Positions 7,954-15,732 of a stretch of 64,000 bases of DNA are shown piece by piece. The position numbers and the translations under genes are program-made. The notes beneath the pieces are model-generated. The model searched no databases. It saw nothing but the letters and a program-made list of their open reading frames with translations, and was not told the origin of the DNA. Source of the stretch: MED-G105 sp039814575 (GTDB lineage: Bacteria > Pseudomonadota > Alphaproteobacteria > Caulobacterales > Parvularculaceae); assembly GCA_039814575.1 (NCBI GenBank), contig JBCCAY010000001.1:186001-250000 (forward strand), written 5' to 3'. The stretch's first letter is position 1, and each line of letters starts with the position of its first letter.

Positions 7954-8700
7954 ATGGCTGACGCTCGTTCCCTCTCCCTTTATCCGGCGATCGATCTGAA
8001 AGAAGGCCGCTGCGTGCGCTTGCTCCATGGCGAGATGGATAAAGCCACGGTCTACAATGACGATCCGGCCGCGCAGGCGAAAAGCTTCGCGGCCGCGGGG
8101 TTTGACCGGCTTCATATCGTCGATCTCGACGGCGCGTTTTCTGGGCGATCGGATAATCGGCGCGCCGTAGAGGCGATCCTTGGCACAGGCCCCGGCTGGC
8201 GTCAGTTAGGCGGCGGCGTACGCACTATGGAAGCCCTTGAGGGGTGGCTGGAGGCGGGGATCGACCGGGTCATACTCGGAACTGCCGCGGTGAAAGACCC
8301 TGACTTCGTGCGCGCCGCAGCGCGGGCCTATCCCCAGAAAATCGCCATCGGGGTCGATGCGCACAATGGCCGCGTCAAAACCGACGGCTGGGCCGCCGAT
8401 TCTGGCTCAGATGCGGTGGAGATCGCAAAACGCTATGAAGATCAGGGCGTTGGCGCCCTTATCTATACCGACATCAGCCGTGATGGGGCGCTGACGGGCG
8501 TCAATGTAGAGGCGACAGCGGCGCTCGCGGCCGCGGTGTCGATTCCGGTCATCGCGTCGGGCGGGGTGAGCGGCGTCAGCGACATCGTGGCGCTTTCTCG
8601 CGAACCGGCCATTGACGGCGTCATCATTGGTCGGGCCCTATATGATGGACGATTAGACGTCGCCGAAGCGCTCGCTGCGGCGAAACGACCGCCCGCCTGA
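7954..8700 (+). CDS. hisA: ProFAR isomerase HisA
   Basis: Phosphoribosylformimino-5-aminoimidazole carboxamide ribotide isomerase, an Amadori-type (beta/alpha)8 barrel. The catalytic aspartates are in YPAIDLKEGRCVRL (Asp14) and IAIGVDAHNGRVKTDGW. Phosphate-binding glycines appear in QLGGGVRTME and VIASGGVSGV. It is 248 residues, normal length. A 243-base stretch without a clear gene separates it from the CHAD gene downstream, where some hisF-hisA neighbours in related genomes are directly joined. Confidence 0.96.
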   Translation: MADARSLSLYPAIDLKEGRCVRLLHGEMDKATVYNDDPAAQAKSFAAAGFDRLHIVDLDGAFSGRSDNRRAVEAILGTGPGWRQLGGGVRTMEALEGWLEAGIDRVILGTAAVKDPDFVRAAARAYPQKIAIGVDAHNGRVKTDGWAADSGSDAVEIAKRYEDQGVGALIYTDISRDGALTGVNVEATAALAAAVSIPVIASGGVSGVSDIVALSREPAIDGVIIGRALYDGRLDVAEALAAAKRPPA

Positions 8701-8943
8701 TCTGGTCCAACGCTTCGAACCTCAAGCGCCTAAAAGCGGCGCCTGAAAGCGGCGTCGGAGTTCGGCGCCTTTGATCGGCACCTGGGATCGGTGGGTGCGG
8801 AGTGTAATGGAGTATGCGATGGGATGGGGGAGGCGCGCACGCCAATCTGCGGTGGATCGGTTTGCGGCGAACCAAATGAAATTGGGCGCGCCGAAATTGG
8901 GTCAGCGTTGTCCCATCGGCTTTTCCGCCGGGAGAAAACGGCG

Positions 8944-10881
8944 GTGATCGCCTATCACGCTCCACAATTTTCTTTGTCCTTGACCGGCGCTCCGGCCGAT
9001 CTCGCCGCTTTGGCGCGCGCGCCGCTTCTGGGGGCGGCGTTGTCGGGCGATGGGCCGGTCTATGGCGCACGTCGCGCCGAGGCGGGCGCTGCGGCCCACT
9101 GGCGCCGACGTCGCGCGGCCTATTTTGATACGGATGATTATCTTTTGGCGCGCAACGCCATGGCGTTGTGGCGCGAGGAAACGGGCGTCGGCGTTTTGTT
9201 TCGTCGGCGCCGACAAGACTTTTTCATTCCAGCACTGCTTTTCGCCTCGTCGGCCGCTCGGCCGGGGGAGGGCGGCGAGGGGCCTTTTGCGCGTGAGGCC
9301 CTAGCGAACACAGCTGCGGACTTGGCGCGCGTCGATGTGTCCATGGCGCAACCTTTCATCGATGACGTTCGTCTGCCCCCGGATGCTGCTGAGCGACTTC
9401 GCGTCGCCGCGGGCGCCTATAGGACGATCGGCCTTCTTTCCTGTGATCAGTGGTCGGCGATTTTGCTTTATGGCGATGCTGTAATCGAGGCCGTCATCAC
9501 CGTTGGTCGCGCCGAAGAAACCGATATTGATCAGCACCCGCCGCACCGGTCCTTCGCGGAATTGAGCCTCGGCTTGTTAAGCGGGGCCGGGGAGGGGCTG
9601 TTCGATTTAGCGCGTGCGCTTATCGAAGACGGGCGGGGACGTTTGCATTTATCGGGCGGCGCGCCCTATGCGCCGCCCTTCGCTAAAATTGCTGAACTCG
9701 CTTTGCAAACGCCGCTAAAAGCCGGCGCCGCAGAGGGCGCGCGCGCCGCGGATGTTCTCACCGACGGCGTCCAGACAAGCGCCGCTAACTTATGTGTCGC
9801 GGCGTCGCATTTGTGCGGCGGCGACGCCACGATTGGCCCGACCCCTCGCATTGACGGCGCCGCAAACGATGAGCTGACAGGCGCGGACGTTAGCGATGAC
9901 GATGTTGTCGGCGGGCAAGCCGGCGGAGAAGCTGGGCGGCGCGCGCGCGTCGCGATGCGGCGGTTTCGCGCCTTCGAAAAAGTTTTTCGGAAAAGCGCTT
10001 CGAGCCCCTATTTGCGCAGTCTTGCGGAAAAAGCGCGCGACTATGCCCGCCTCATCGGCGCCGGTCGCGATTGGGACGTTTTCTTAGGCGACACGTTGCC
10101 GGCGCTTGATCCATTGCTGGCCGATATCGATCCGGACGGCGTTGGCCGCTTGCGCTTGCGCCGCGCCGGCGCCGTTGAACAAGGACGGCGGTGGCGCACC
10201 GCGCGGACGGCGCTGCAATCGACGGAGTTCGCCCACTTTCTTTTGGATTTTGTTGAAGCGGGCCTTTTGTCGCCATGGCGGGAAGGGGGCGATCCCGCTC
10301 TTTATCGGCCTACGGAGGACTTCGCACGGCTAGCGCTTGATAAAGCCTATCAGCGCGCGCGCGTCGCAGGGGAAGCGGCGACGTTGCAAGACATGGAAAC
10401 GATGCACGGCCTTCGATTAGAGCTGAAAAAGTTTCGGTACGCGGCGCAAATCTTCCGCGGGCTCTACCCCAAAGAGGCGCGTAAACCTTTTTTCTTAGTG
10501 CTGGCGGAGTTGCAGGATCGCCTTGGAAAACTGAATGACGCAGTCGTCGCCCAACGTCTTGCTTCGGAGGCGTTGCTAGGCGCTGCGGGGCCGGCGTCGG
10601 AGAGAGTTGGGCAAGAGGCTGAAAGCGCCGCCGCGCTCCACCGCGCTGCGGGCTTTGTCGCTGGCGCTAAAGCTTCGACCGCCGACGCCGCCGCACGCGA
10701 CGCTTTGCCCCTATGGGAGGCGCTTTTGGCGATGCCTGCCTATTGGCGTTCGTCGCCTGGGGGCGTAGACCCATTCGACGGGCGCGATGCGTCGTCGATT
10801 GACGAGGCTGCTCCCGCTCCCGACGCTCCGATAGCGCCGGCCAATGATGGACCGCGCCTTGTTAAAACCAAAGACGAATAA
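8944..10881 (+). CDS. CYTH-CHAD domain protein with degenerate triphosphatase site
   Basis: About 645 residues from the GTG at 8944, which has GGGAG 9 bases upstream. An upstream GTG at 8791 would add 51 unconserved residues without a ribosome site. The N-terminal part aligns with the CYTH fold (APQFSLSLTGAPADLAAL, then RAAYFDTDDYLLARNAMAL, then SFAELSLGLLSGAGEGLFDL), but the metal-binding ExExK motif reads QFSLSL, so the triphosphatase activity is probably lost. The C-terminal part is a CHAD domain: VAMRRFRAFEKVF, AGRDWDVFLGD, LRLELKKFRYAAQIF; CHAD domains are known to bind polyphosphate. Its stop overlaps the hisF start (TAATG), so it is translationally coupled to hisF although it has no known histidine role. 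Confidence 0.8.
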   Translation: MIAYHAPQFSLSLTGAPADLAALARAPLLGAALSGDGPVYGARRAEAGAAAHWRRRRAAYFDTDDYLLARNAMALWREETGVGVLFRRRRQDFFIPALLFASSAARPGEGGEGPFAREALANTAADLARVDVSMAQPFIDDVRLPPDAAERLRVAAGAYRTIGLLSCDQWSAILLYGDAVIEAVITVGRAEETDIDQHPPHRSFAELSLGLLSGAGEGLFDLARALIEDGRGRLHLSGGAPYAPPFAKIAELALQTPLKAGAAEGARAADVLTDGVQTSAANLCVAASHLCGGDATIGPTPRIDGAANDELTGADVSDDDVVGGQAGGEAGRRARVAMRRFRAFEKVFRKSASSPYLRSLAEKARDYARLIGAGRDWDVFLGDTLPALDPLLADIDPDGVGRLRLRRAGAVEQGRRWRTARTALQSTEFAHFLLDFVEAGLLSPWREGGDPALYRPTEDFARLALDKAYQRARVAGEAATLQDMETMHGLRLELKKFRYAAQIFRGLYPKEARKPFFLVLAELQDRLGKLNDAVVAQRLASEALLGAAGPASERVGQEAESAAALHRAAGFVAGAKASTADAAARDALPLWEALLAMPAYWRSSPGGVDPFDGRDASSIDEAAPAPDAPIAPANDGPRLVKTKDE

Positions 10882-11663
10882 TGCTCAAAACCCGGATCAT
10901 TCCCTGCCTTGACGTGAAAGACGGCCGCGTCGTGAAAGGCGTACAGTTTGTTGATCTTCGCGACGCCGGCGATCCGGTGGAGGCGGCGCTCGCCTATGAC
11001 GCAGCGGGCGCGGACGAGCTTTGTTTCTTGGATATTTCCGCAAGCCATGAAGGCCGCGGGATTATGCTCGACAAAGTCGCCGAGGTCGCTGAGCGGTGTT
11101 TTATGCCCTTGACCGTCGGCGGCGGCGTGCGCAGCACGGACGATTTCCGACGTTTGTTGCTCGCCGGTGCTGATAAGGTCGCGGTGAACACCGCGGCGGT
11201 GAAAACGCCGGAACTCTTGACGGAAGCCGCCGCGCAGTTCGGCGCCCAATGCGTCGTCGTCGCCATTGACGCGCGCCGGGTCGGCGAGGGCAAATGGGAC
11301 ATTTTCACCCACGGTGGGCGCACGCCGACCGGCATTGATGCGATCGAGTTCGCCAAAGCGTCCGCGGCGCGCGGGGCGGGAGAGATTCTTTTAACGTCGA
11401 TGGACGCGGACGGCGGTAAAGCGGGCTATGACATTGCTTTGACGCGCGCTGTCGTTGAGGCGACGTCGGTGCCTGTGATCGCTTCCGGCGGCGCCGGAAC
11501 GTTGCAGCATCTTGTGGAAGCGGCGATTGACGGCCGCGCGAGCGCGGTTTTAGCTGCGTCAATTTTCCATTTTGGCGAGTTCACAATCGCCGAGGCGCGC
11601 GCGGCCCTGGCCGCTGGCGGCGCAGCGGTGCGTGAACCCTTGCTCAATACCTCGGTAAGCTGA
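10881..11663 (+). CDS. hisF: Imidazole glycerol phosphate synthase, cyclase subunit HisF
   Basis: Cyclase subunit that converts PRFAR and ammonia from HisH into imidazole glycerol phosphate and AICAR. Catalytic Asp11 (IIPCLDVKDGRVVKG) and Asp130 (VVVAIDARRV) are both at their canonical positions. Phosphate-binding loops are TVGGGVRST and VIASGGAGT. It is 260 residues, normal. Its ATG overlaps the stop of the CHAD gene by one base, and hisE follows 31 bases later. Confidence 0.97.
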   Translation: MLKTRIIPCLDVKDGRVVKGVQFVDLRDAGDPVEAALAYDAAGADELCFLDISASHEGRGIMLDKVAEVAERCFMPLTVGGGVRSTDDFRRLLLAGADKVAVNTAAVKTPELLTEAAAQFGAQCVVVAIDARRVGEGKWDIFTHGGRTPTGIDAIEFAKASAARGAGEILLTSMDADGGKAGYDIALTRAVVEATSVPVIASGGAGTLQHLVEAAIDGRASAVLAASIFHFGEFTIAEARAALAAGGAAVREPLLNTSVS

Positions 11664-11694
11664 GGAAAAGGCGATAACGAGAAGGCTGAGACCC

Positions 11695-12027
11695 ATGGCT
11701 GACAATACTCTTGGTGCTGCGTTCGACCGTCTTTTGCAAACTGCGGCCGCGCGCCGTAATGGCGATCCAGATACATCGTATACGGCGCGCTTGCTAAGCG
11801 AAGGCCCTGAGCGGTGCGCCAAAAAGTTCGGCGAAGAAGCGGTTGAAGCGGTGATCGCCGGCGTCGCGGGGGATAAAGCGGCGCTTGCGGAAGAAACGGC
11901 CGATGTTCTTTACCATCTGAGCGTTTTCTTGACCGCTTGCGATGTGGCGCCCGGCGATATCGCCGCTGTGCTGGCGGCCCGTGAAGGCGTTTCAGGGCTC
12001 GACGAAAAGGCCGCGCGAAAGAAGTAG
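11695..12027 (+). CDS. hisE: Phosphoribosyl-ATP pyrophosphohydrolase HisE
   Basis: All-alpha MazG-fold enzyme that hydrolyses phosphoribosyl-ATP to phosphoribosyl-AMP, the second step of histidine biosynthesis. The metal-binding acidic residues are in AKKFGEEAVEAVIAG and EETADVLYHLSVFL. It is 110 residues and not fused to HisI, as usual in alphaproteobacteria. It is the last gene of the cluster and is followed by a terminator. hisI, hisG, hisD, hisC and hisZ are not in this window. Confidence 0.95.
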   Translation: MADNTLGAAFDRLLQTAAARRNGDPDTSYTARLLSEGPERCAKKFGEEAVEAVIAGVAGDKAALAEETADVLYHLSVFLTACDVAPGDIAAVLAAREGVSGLDEKAARKK

Positions 12028-12029
12028 CG

Positions 12030-12059
12030 GCTAAGACGTAACACTTAGCAGACTTTTTT
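12030..12059 (+). terminator. Rho-independent terminator after hisE
   Basis: GCTAAG (12030-12035) pairs with CTTAGC (12044-12049) around an 8-base loop, and a run of six T follows at 12054-12059. It marks the end of the his operon. Confidence 0.7.
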
Positions 12060-12194
12060 ACATTGAAGGCGACGGAAAACTTACATCCGTCCGTTAAAGG
12101 ACCGTTGGCGGCGTTTTGAGGCGCGCTAACGGGTGGGTTGCGACTGGGAGCGCGGCTTTCCGAACGCAAGAAAACGGGACGGGAGCAGGTTTAG

Positions 12195-13460
12195 GTGCGG
12201 ATTTTCCTCAGCGCGGGCGCTGCGCTGGCACTTGGCGTGTGCCAGGCGTGCAGCAGCGCGGACGACGCTTCAAGTTCTGCTTCGACGACAAGCGATAATT
12301 CAGCTACGAATGGTTCGAATGATCCGTGCGCCGTCACGGCCGTCGACGGCGGTTTGGGTCGGATCGGCGCCGGCGGACAGGCGGTCGCCCTTAATGCGAC
12401 GGTGAGCGAAAATACGGCAGGCTGCGCTTCGGTGACGTGGACACAGATCTCCGGCGCCGCGACCTCTCTTTCTAGCGCTAGCTTGGAAGACCCTATCGTG
12501 ACGTTGCCGTCCGTCAGCGTCCGTGAGACGCTCGTTTTTGAGATTACTGCGGACGATGGCAATGGCGTGACCGTGAACGACACCGTCGCCATTGAGGTTT
12601 GGGTTGGCGCTGACAGCACGACGGACCGCACGGTGCTTGGTGATTTCTCGGCGCGCGCCGATTGGGCCTGCGATGTCGATCCGCCAGCTGCCACAAGCGT
12701 CTCGACGCAAGATCAAGGCGCTGAAACGGCGTATACGGTTAATGAGATGCCTAGCCATGCGACGGGCGCTTTCCCCAATAGCGGCAATCCGAACGCGATC
12801 AGCGCCCAATCGAAACTCTTCTTTATTCCGAACACGCCTGTCAAAACGTCGACGGCTACCGAAATGGCGGAGTTCGGACTAACGATTGACGGCGTGCGGC
12901 TTGAACGGGACACGGCGGAGAGTTTCCAGAACGCCGGTGTTTGGCAATATGAGGCGGTTACGCCGGGCCTCGCTGAAGGCTCTACAGTGGGCGCTGAATT
13001 CGCTTGGCTCGGCACCGACTGCAACAACGCCCATGTCCAGCCGACGGGCGCCTATCACTATCACGGTCTTATGGAAGGGCTGATCAACGCCGCCGGTGAA
13101 ACAGATGCGCCGCCTGCCGACATGGTGCTCGGCGGATACGCAGCAGACGGATTTCCGTTCTATTTGCGCTATGGCTACAACGATCCGAACGACGCCGCCA
13201 GCGGCTTAACGGTGATAGAAGCCAGTTGGGAACTGCGATCCGGTGCACGCGGCAGCGGGCCAGGCGGCGCTTATGACGGCACGTTCCGTCAGGACTGGGA
13301 ATATGTCGCGGCGTCCGGCGATCTTGACGAATGCGGCGGCCGTTTCGGCGTCACGCCTGAATTCCCCGGCGGGGTCTATCATTATTACGTAACGGATGAT
13401 TATCCCTATATCCCGCGCTGCGTCTTCGGAACGCCGGATTCATCTTTCCGCCGAAGGTGA
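12195..13460 (+). CDS. Exported YHYH-domain protein
   Basis: A 421-residue exported protein with a GTG start. The hydrophobic N-terminus (FLSAGAALALGVCQACSS) could be a lipoprotein signal, but the lipobox is not canonical. A Ser/Thr/Asp-rich linker follows. Residues ~55-140 look like a PKD-like beta sandwich (LNATVSENTAGCASVTWTQ, DPIVTLPSVSVRETLVFEIT). The rest matches the YHYH family: TGAYHYHGLMEGL, LGGYAADGFPFYLRYGYND, and a second copy of the signature, GGVYHYYVTDDYP. The biochemical function of YHYH proteins is not established. An EF-hand protein follows 10 bases later, so the two are probably co-expressed and work outside the cytoplasm. Confidence 0.82.
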   Translation: MRIFLSAGAALALGVCQACSSADDASSSASTTSDNSATNGSNDPCAVTAVDGGLGRIGAGGQAVALNATVSENTAGCASVTWTQISGAATSLSSASLEDPIVTLPSVSVRETLVFEITADDGNGVTVNDTVAIEVWVGADSTTDRTVLGDFSARADWACDVDPPAATSVSTQDQGAETAYTVNEMPSHATGAFPNSGNPNAISAQSKLFFIPNTPVKTSTATEMAEFGLTIDGVRLERDTAESFQNAGVWQYEAVTPGLAEGSTVGAEFAWLGTDCNNAHVQPTGAYHYHGLMEGLINAAGETDAPPADMVLGGYAADGFPFYLRYGYNDPNDAASGLTVIEASWELRSGARGSGPGGAYDGTFRQDWEYVAASGDLDECGGRFGVTPEFPGGVYHYYVTDDYPYIPRCVFGTPDSSFRRR

Positions 13461-13470
13461 GAGTTGCACT

Positions 13471-14040
13471 ATGTCTGTATACAACAGAAGAGATCGGAGA
13501 AACTTAAAGGAACGCCTTGTCGCGCGAATTGTTCTTGTGGGCGCGCTGTTGGCTTCGTCCTCAGCGCTTGCTCATCGTGGCGGCCATGACGCCTTAAAAG
13601 TTCGCGATGACGGCGCGGCTATCCATTGCGAAACACTGCTCGATCCAGCGTCCTTAACGTCAATCGACAAGAACAAAGACGGCGTCATATCGCGCGTGGA
13701 ACTTGCCGCCGGTGAACAAGAGCTCGCAACATGGATCGACGCTCATTTGCGCGTTATTGGGCAAGACGGCGCTGCTCTGTCGCCGGTCTTCCGTGATGCG
13801 CCTATTGTTGATGATGCGCATCATGACGGCGCTAGCAGCAATGCGCCTGTTCGGCGCGTGCGGATTTTAAGGCGGTATGAGGCGAGCGGTGACGCGGCCT
13901 TCTTGGCGGTCGATTTGCCTGGCCTTGAAGATCACCCGTTTATCATCAGCGGCCCGGCCGGTCGCGTCACGGGGCGTATAGGCGCAGGCCCGCAATTTCT
14001 AACCATTCGCGGCGAACGCGATGACCAAGGCCCAGAGTAA
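13471..14040 (+). CDS. Exported EF-hand protein
   Basis: About 189 residues from the ATG at 13471 (MSVYNRRDRRNLKERL); the open frame extends further upstream but overlaps the YHYH gene. A basic N-terminus and hydrophobic core (IVLVGALLASSSALAHRG) make a signal peptide, probably cleaved after ALA. One EF-hand loop is visible, DKNKDGVISRVE, with Asp, Asn, Asp and Glu at calcium-binding positions. The remainder is probably beta-rich and I do not recognise it. His-rich patches (AHRGGHDA, DDAHHDGA) could bind a metal. The tight spacing with the YHYH gene suggests a two-gene unit. Confidence 0.72.
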   Translation: MSVYNRRDRRNLKERLVARIVLVGALLASSSALAHRGGHDALKVRDDGAAIHCETLLDPASLTSIDKNKDGVISRVELAAGEQELATWIDAHLRVIGQDGAALSPVFRDAPIVDDAHHDGASSNAPVRRVRILRRYEASGDAAFLAVDLPGLEDHPFIISGPAGRVTGRIGAGPQFLTIRGERDDQGPE

Positions 14041-14051
14041 GCCCGGTGCTG

Positions 14052-15041
14052 CTAGATAAGGCCGGCGTTTTCCGCGAGCGCTTCTAGCGAGGTTTGCGGC
14101 CGCGCGCCGAAATGGCTGATGACTTCGCTCGCGGCGAGGGCGCCGAGCGCGCCCGCCGTCGCTAATGGCAATTCCCTGGCGATGCCGAACAACATGCCGG
14201 CCGCGTAAGCATCGCCCGCGCCGGTGGTGTCGACGAGTTGCGCCGGCGGAATGGCGTCGACGTTGACAGTATCCCCATCGCGCGGGATTAACACCGATCC
14301 GTGTTCGGAGCGCGTCACCGCCGTCAACGGGCAAGCAGCGCGGGCGGCGGCTTCTAAGTCGCCGTCGCCGAAAAGCGCGCGCGCTTCGTCTTCATTGGCG
14401 AACAGAATATCCACATGGGCGGCGATAAAATCGGTGAAGGCTTGGTGGTTGCGTTCAACGCAGCCGGAATCGGACAAGGTGAGGGCGGTTTTGCGCCCTG
14501 CGGCCCGCGCCGCTTCGCAGGCTTTGACAAAGCCTTGGCGCGGCGTTTCCTGCTCAAAGAGATAGCCTTCGAAATAGGTGACGGCCGCGCCGGCGATGAA
14601 GCCCGGATTGACGTCGTCGGGCGAGACAAACCCGGCTGCGCCGAGAAACGTGCTCATGGAGCGTTGAGCGTCGGGCGTTACGTTGACGAGGCAACGGCCA
14701 GTGCCGGGGCCGTCCTGCAAGGGCGTTGTCTGAAAGTCGACGCCGAGGCTTTTAAGGTCGTGGGCGAAAATTCCGCCAAGGGCGTCGTCGGCGACTTTGC
14801 CGATAAACCCGCCGCGTCCACCGAGCGAGGCGAGGCAGGCGATGGTGTTCGCCGCTGATCCGCCAGAGACCTCAACGCCCGGCGCCATCGCGCCATATAT
14901 CGCCGCGGCTTGCGCCTCGTCGATGAGCGTCATGCCGCCTTTGACGATGTGGTGGTCGGCGAGAAAGGCTTCGTCCGAATTTGCGAGAACGTCGACGATG
15001 GCGTTGCCGACGCCGACGACGTCGAGAGCGAGTGCGGTCAT
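14052..15041 (-). CDS. PfkB-family carbohydrate/adenosine kinase
   Basis: A ribokinase-fold kinase of about 329 residues. Visible signatures are the start VVGVGNAIVDVLA, VSGGSAANTIACLASLGGR (PfkB signature 1 region), the lid and acceptor region EGYLFEQETP, and LVDTTGAGDAYAAGML with the catalytic Asp and anion hole (signature 2). Related alphaproteobacterial proteins are usually called adenosine kinase; the exact substrate is not provable here. The open frame continues to 15431, but the ATG at 15041 (MTALALDVVG) matches the family N-terminus and has AAAGGA upstream. It is convergent with the EF-hand gene. Confidence 0.88.
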   Translation of the reverse strand: MTALALDVVGVGNAIVDVLANSDEAFLADHHIVKGGMTLIDEAQAAAIYGAMAPGVEVSGGSAANTIACLASLGGRGGFIGKVADDALGGIFAHDLKSLGVDFQTTPLQDGPGTGRCLVNVTPDAQRSMSTFLGAAGFVSPDDVNPGFIAGAAVTYFEGYLFEQETPRQGFVKACEAARAAGRKTALTLSDSGCVERNHQAFTDFIAAHVDILFANEDEARALFGDGDLEAAARAACPLTAVTRSEHGSVLIPRDGDTVNVDAIPPAQLVDTTGAGDAYAAGMLFGIARELPLATAGALGALAASEVISHFGARPQTSLEALAENAGLI

Positions 15042-15271
15042 GGAGGGGGCGTCCTTTAGCGAAATCGCCGAGGCGATGGGAGGAGAGATGCGTTTTCCGA
15101 TCTTTAAGCTTGCGCGTAAGGCGAAGCAAGGCGAGAAAAGGCATATGTCGCGAATATCGCGCGGCAATAAGAACGTCGCAAAACTGGCGCGGCGGATAAG
15201 GCGGCGCGGAAGATGATCGGCCGTCACGCCGGCGGAAGACAAGTCAATTAAGGTCTGGGTGAGCGCGATCG

Positions 15272-15682
15272 ATGGGTTATTTATCCCAATACAGATTAAA
15301 TGATAGCTGGCGTGGTGTTCGTCATCTCCTGGCGCTTGGGTCAGCTGCTTTAATGACTGGTTGTGCGGGCGCTTCGAAAGAGGCTCTCGACCCCACCGGC
15401 GGCGACAAGAAGGCAGCCGCGCCGGCGACAACAGCCTATGTTGAAGATGACCTCGCCGGCCGCAGCGCCGACCATTTAGATGACTTGCTCGGCGCGGCGA
15501 CCTTGACGCGGCGTGAAGGCGCCGGCGAATTTCGCCGCTATGATTTCGTCGCGTGCGCGGTGATGCTTGTTCTTTATCCGGATGAGACCGGCGTTAATCG
15601 CGTGGAAGCGCTGCGGGCCGGCGCTTTGTCGGCGGATGCGCCGGCCCCGGATCTTGCGGATTGTTTAGCGACGGGTCGTTAG
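15272..15682 (+). CDS. Hypothetical lipoprotein
   Basis: A 136-residue protein with a lipobox, LMTGCAGA, at ~28-35, so the mature protein begins at the Cys and is probably lipid-anchored. The segment after the linker (GRSADHLDDLLGAATLTRREGAGEFRRYD cut short here: GRSADHLDDLLGAA and REGAGEFRRYDF) resembles small alphaproteobacterial lipoproteins with a 'G.s...l..llG.p...r.EG...WrY' pattern of unknown function. Two later cysteines (FVACAVML, LADCLATG) could form a disulfide. It starts on the opposite strand from the PfkB gene, 230 bases away. Confidence 0.7.
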   Translation: MGYLSQYRLNDSWRGVRHLLALGSAALMTGCAGASKEALDPTGGDKKAAAPATTAYVEDDLAGRSADHLDDLLGAATLTRREGAGEFRRYDFVACAVMLVLYPDETGVNRVEALRAGALSADAPAPDLADCLATGR

Positions 15683-15732
15683 GCAAGCCTTAGCTGAGCA
15701 AAGCGTTTGTGACAGCGTCTGCCCATTGCGTC

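Noticed and set aside
8791..8943. Upstream GTG start for the CYTH-CHAD gene
   Set aside because: It adds 51 unconserved, Cys/Gly-rich residues without a ribosome site, whereas the GTG at 8944 has one and begins just ahead of the domain.
14052..15431. A 459-residue version of the PfkB kinase
   Set aside because: The extra 130 residues show no domain, overlap the divergent lipoprotein gene, and the family start is at 15041.
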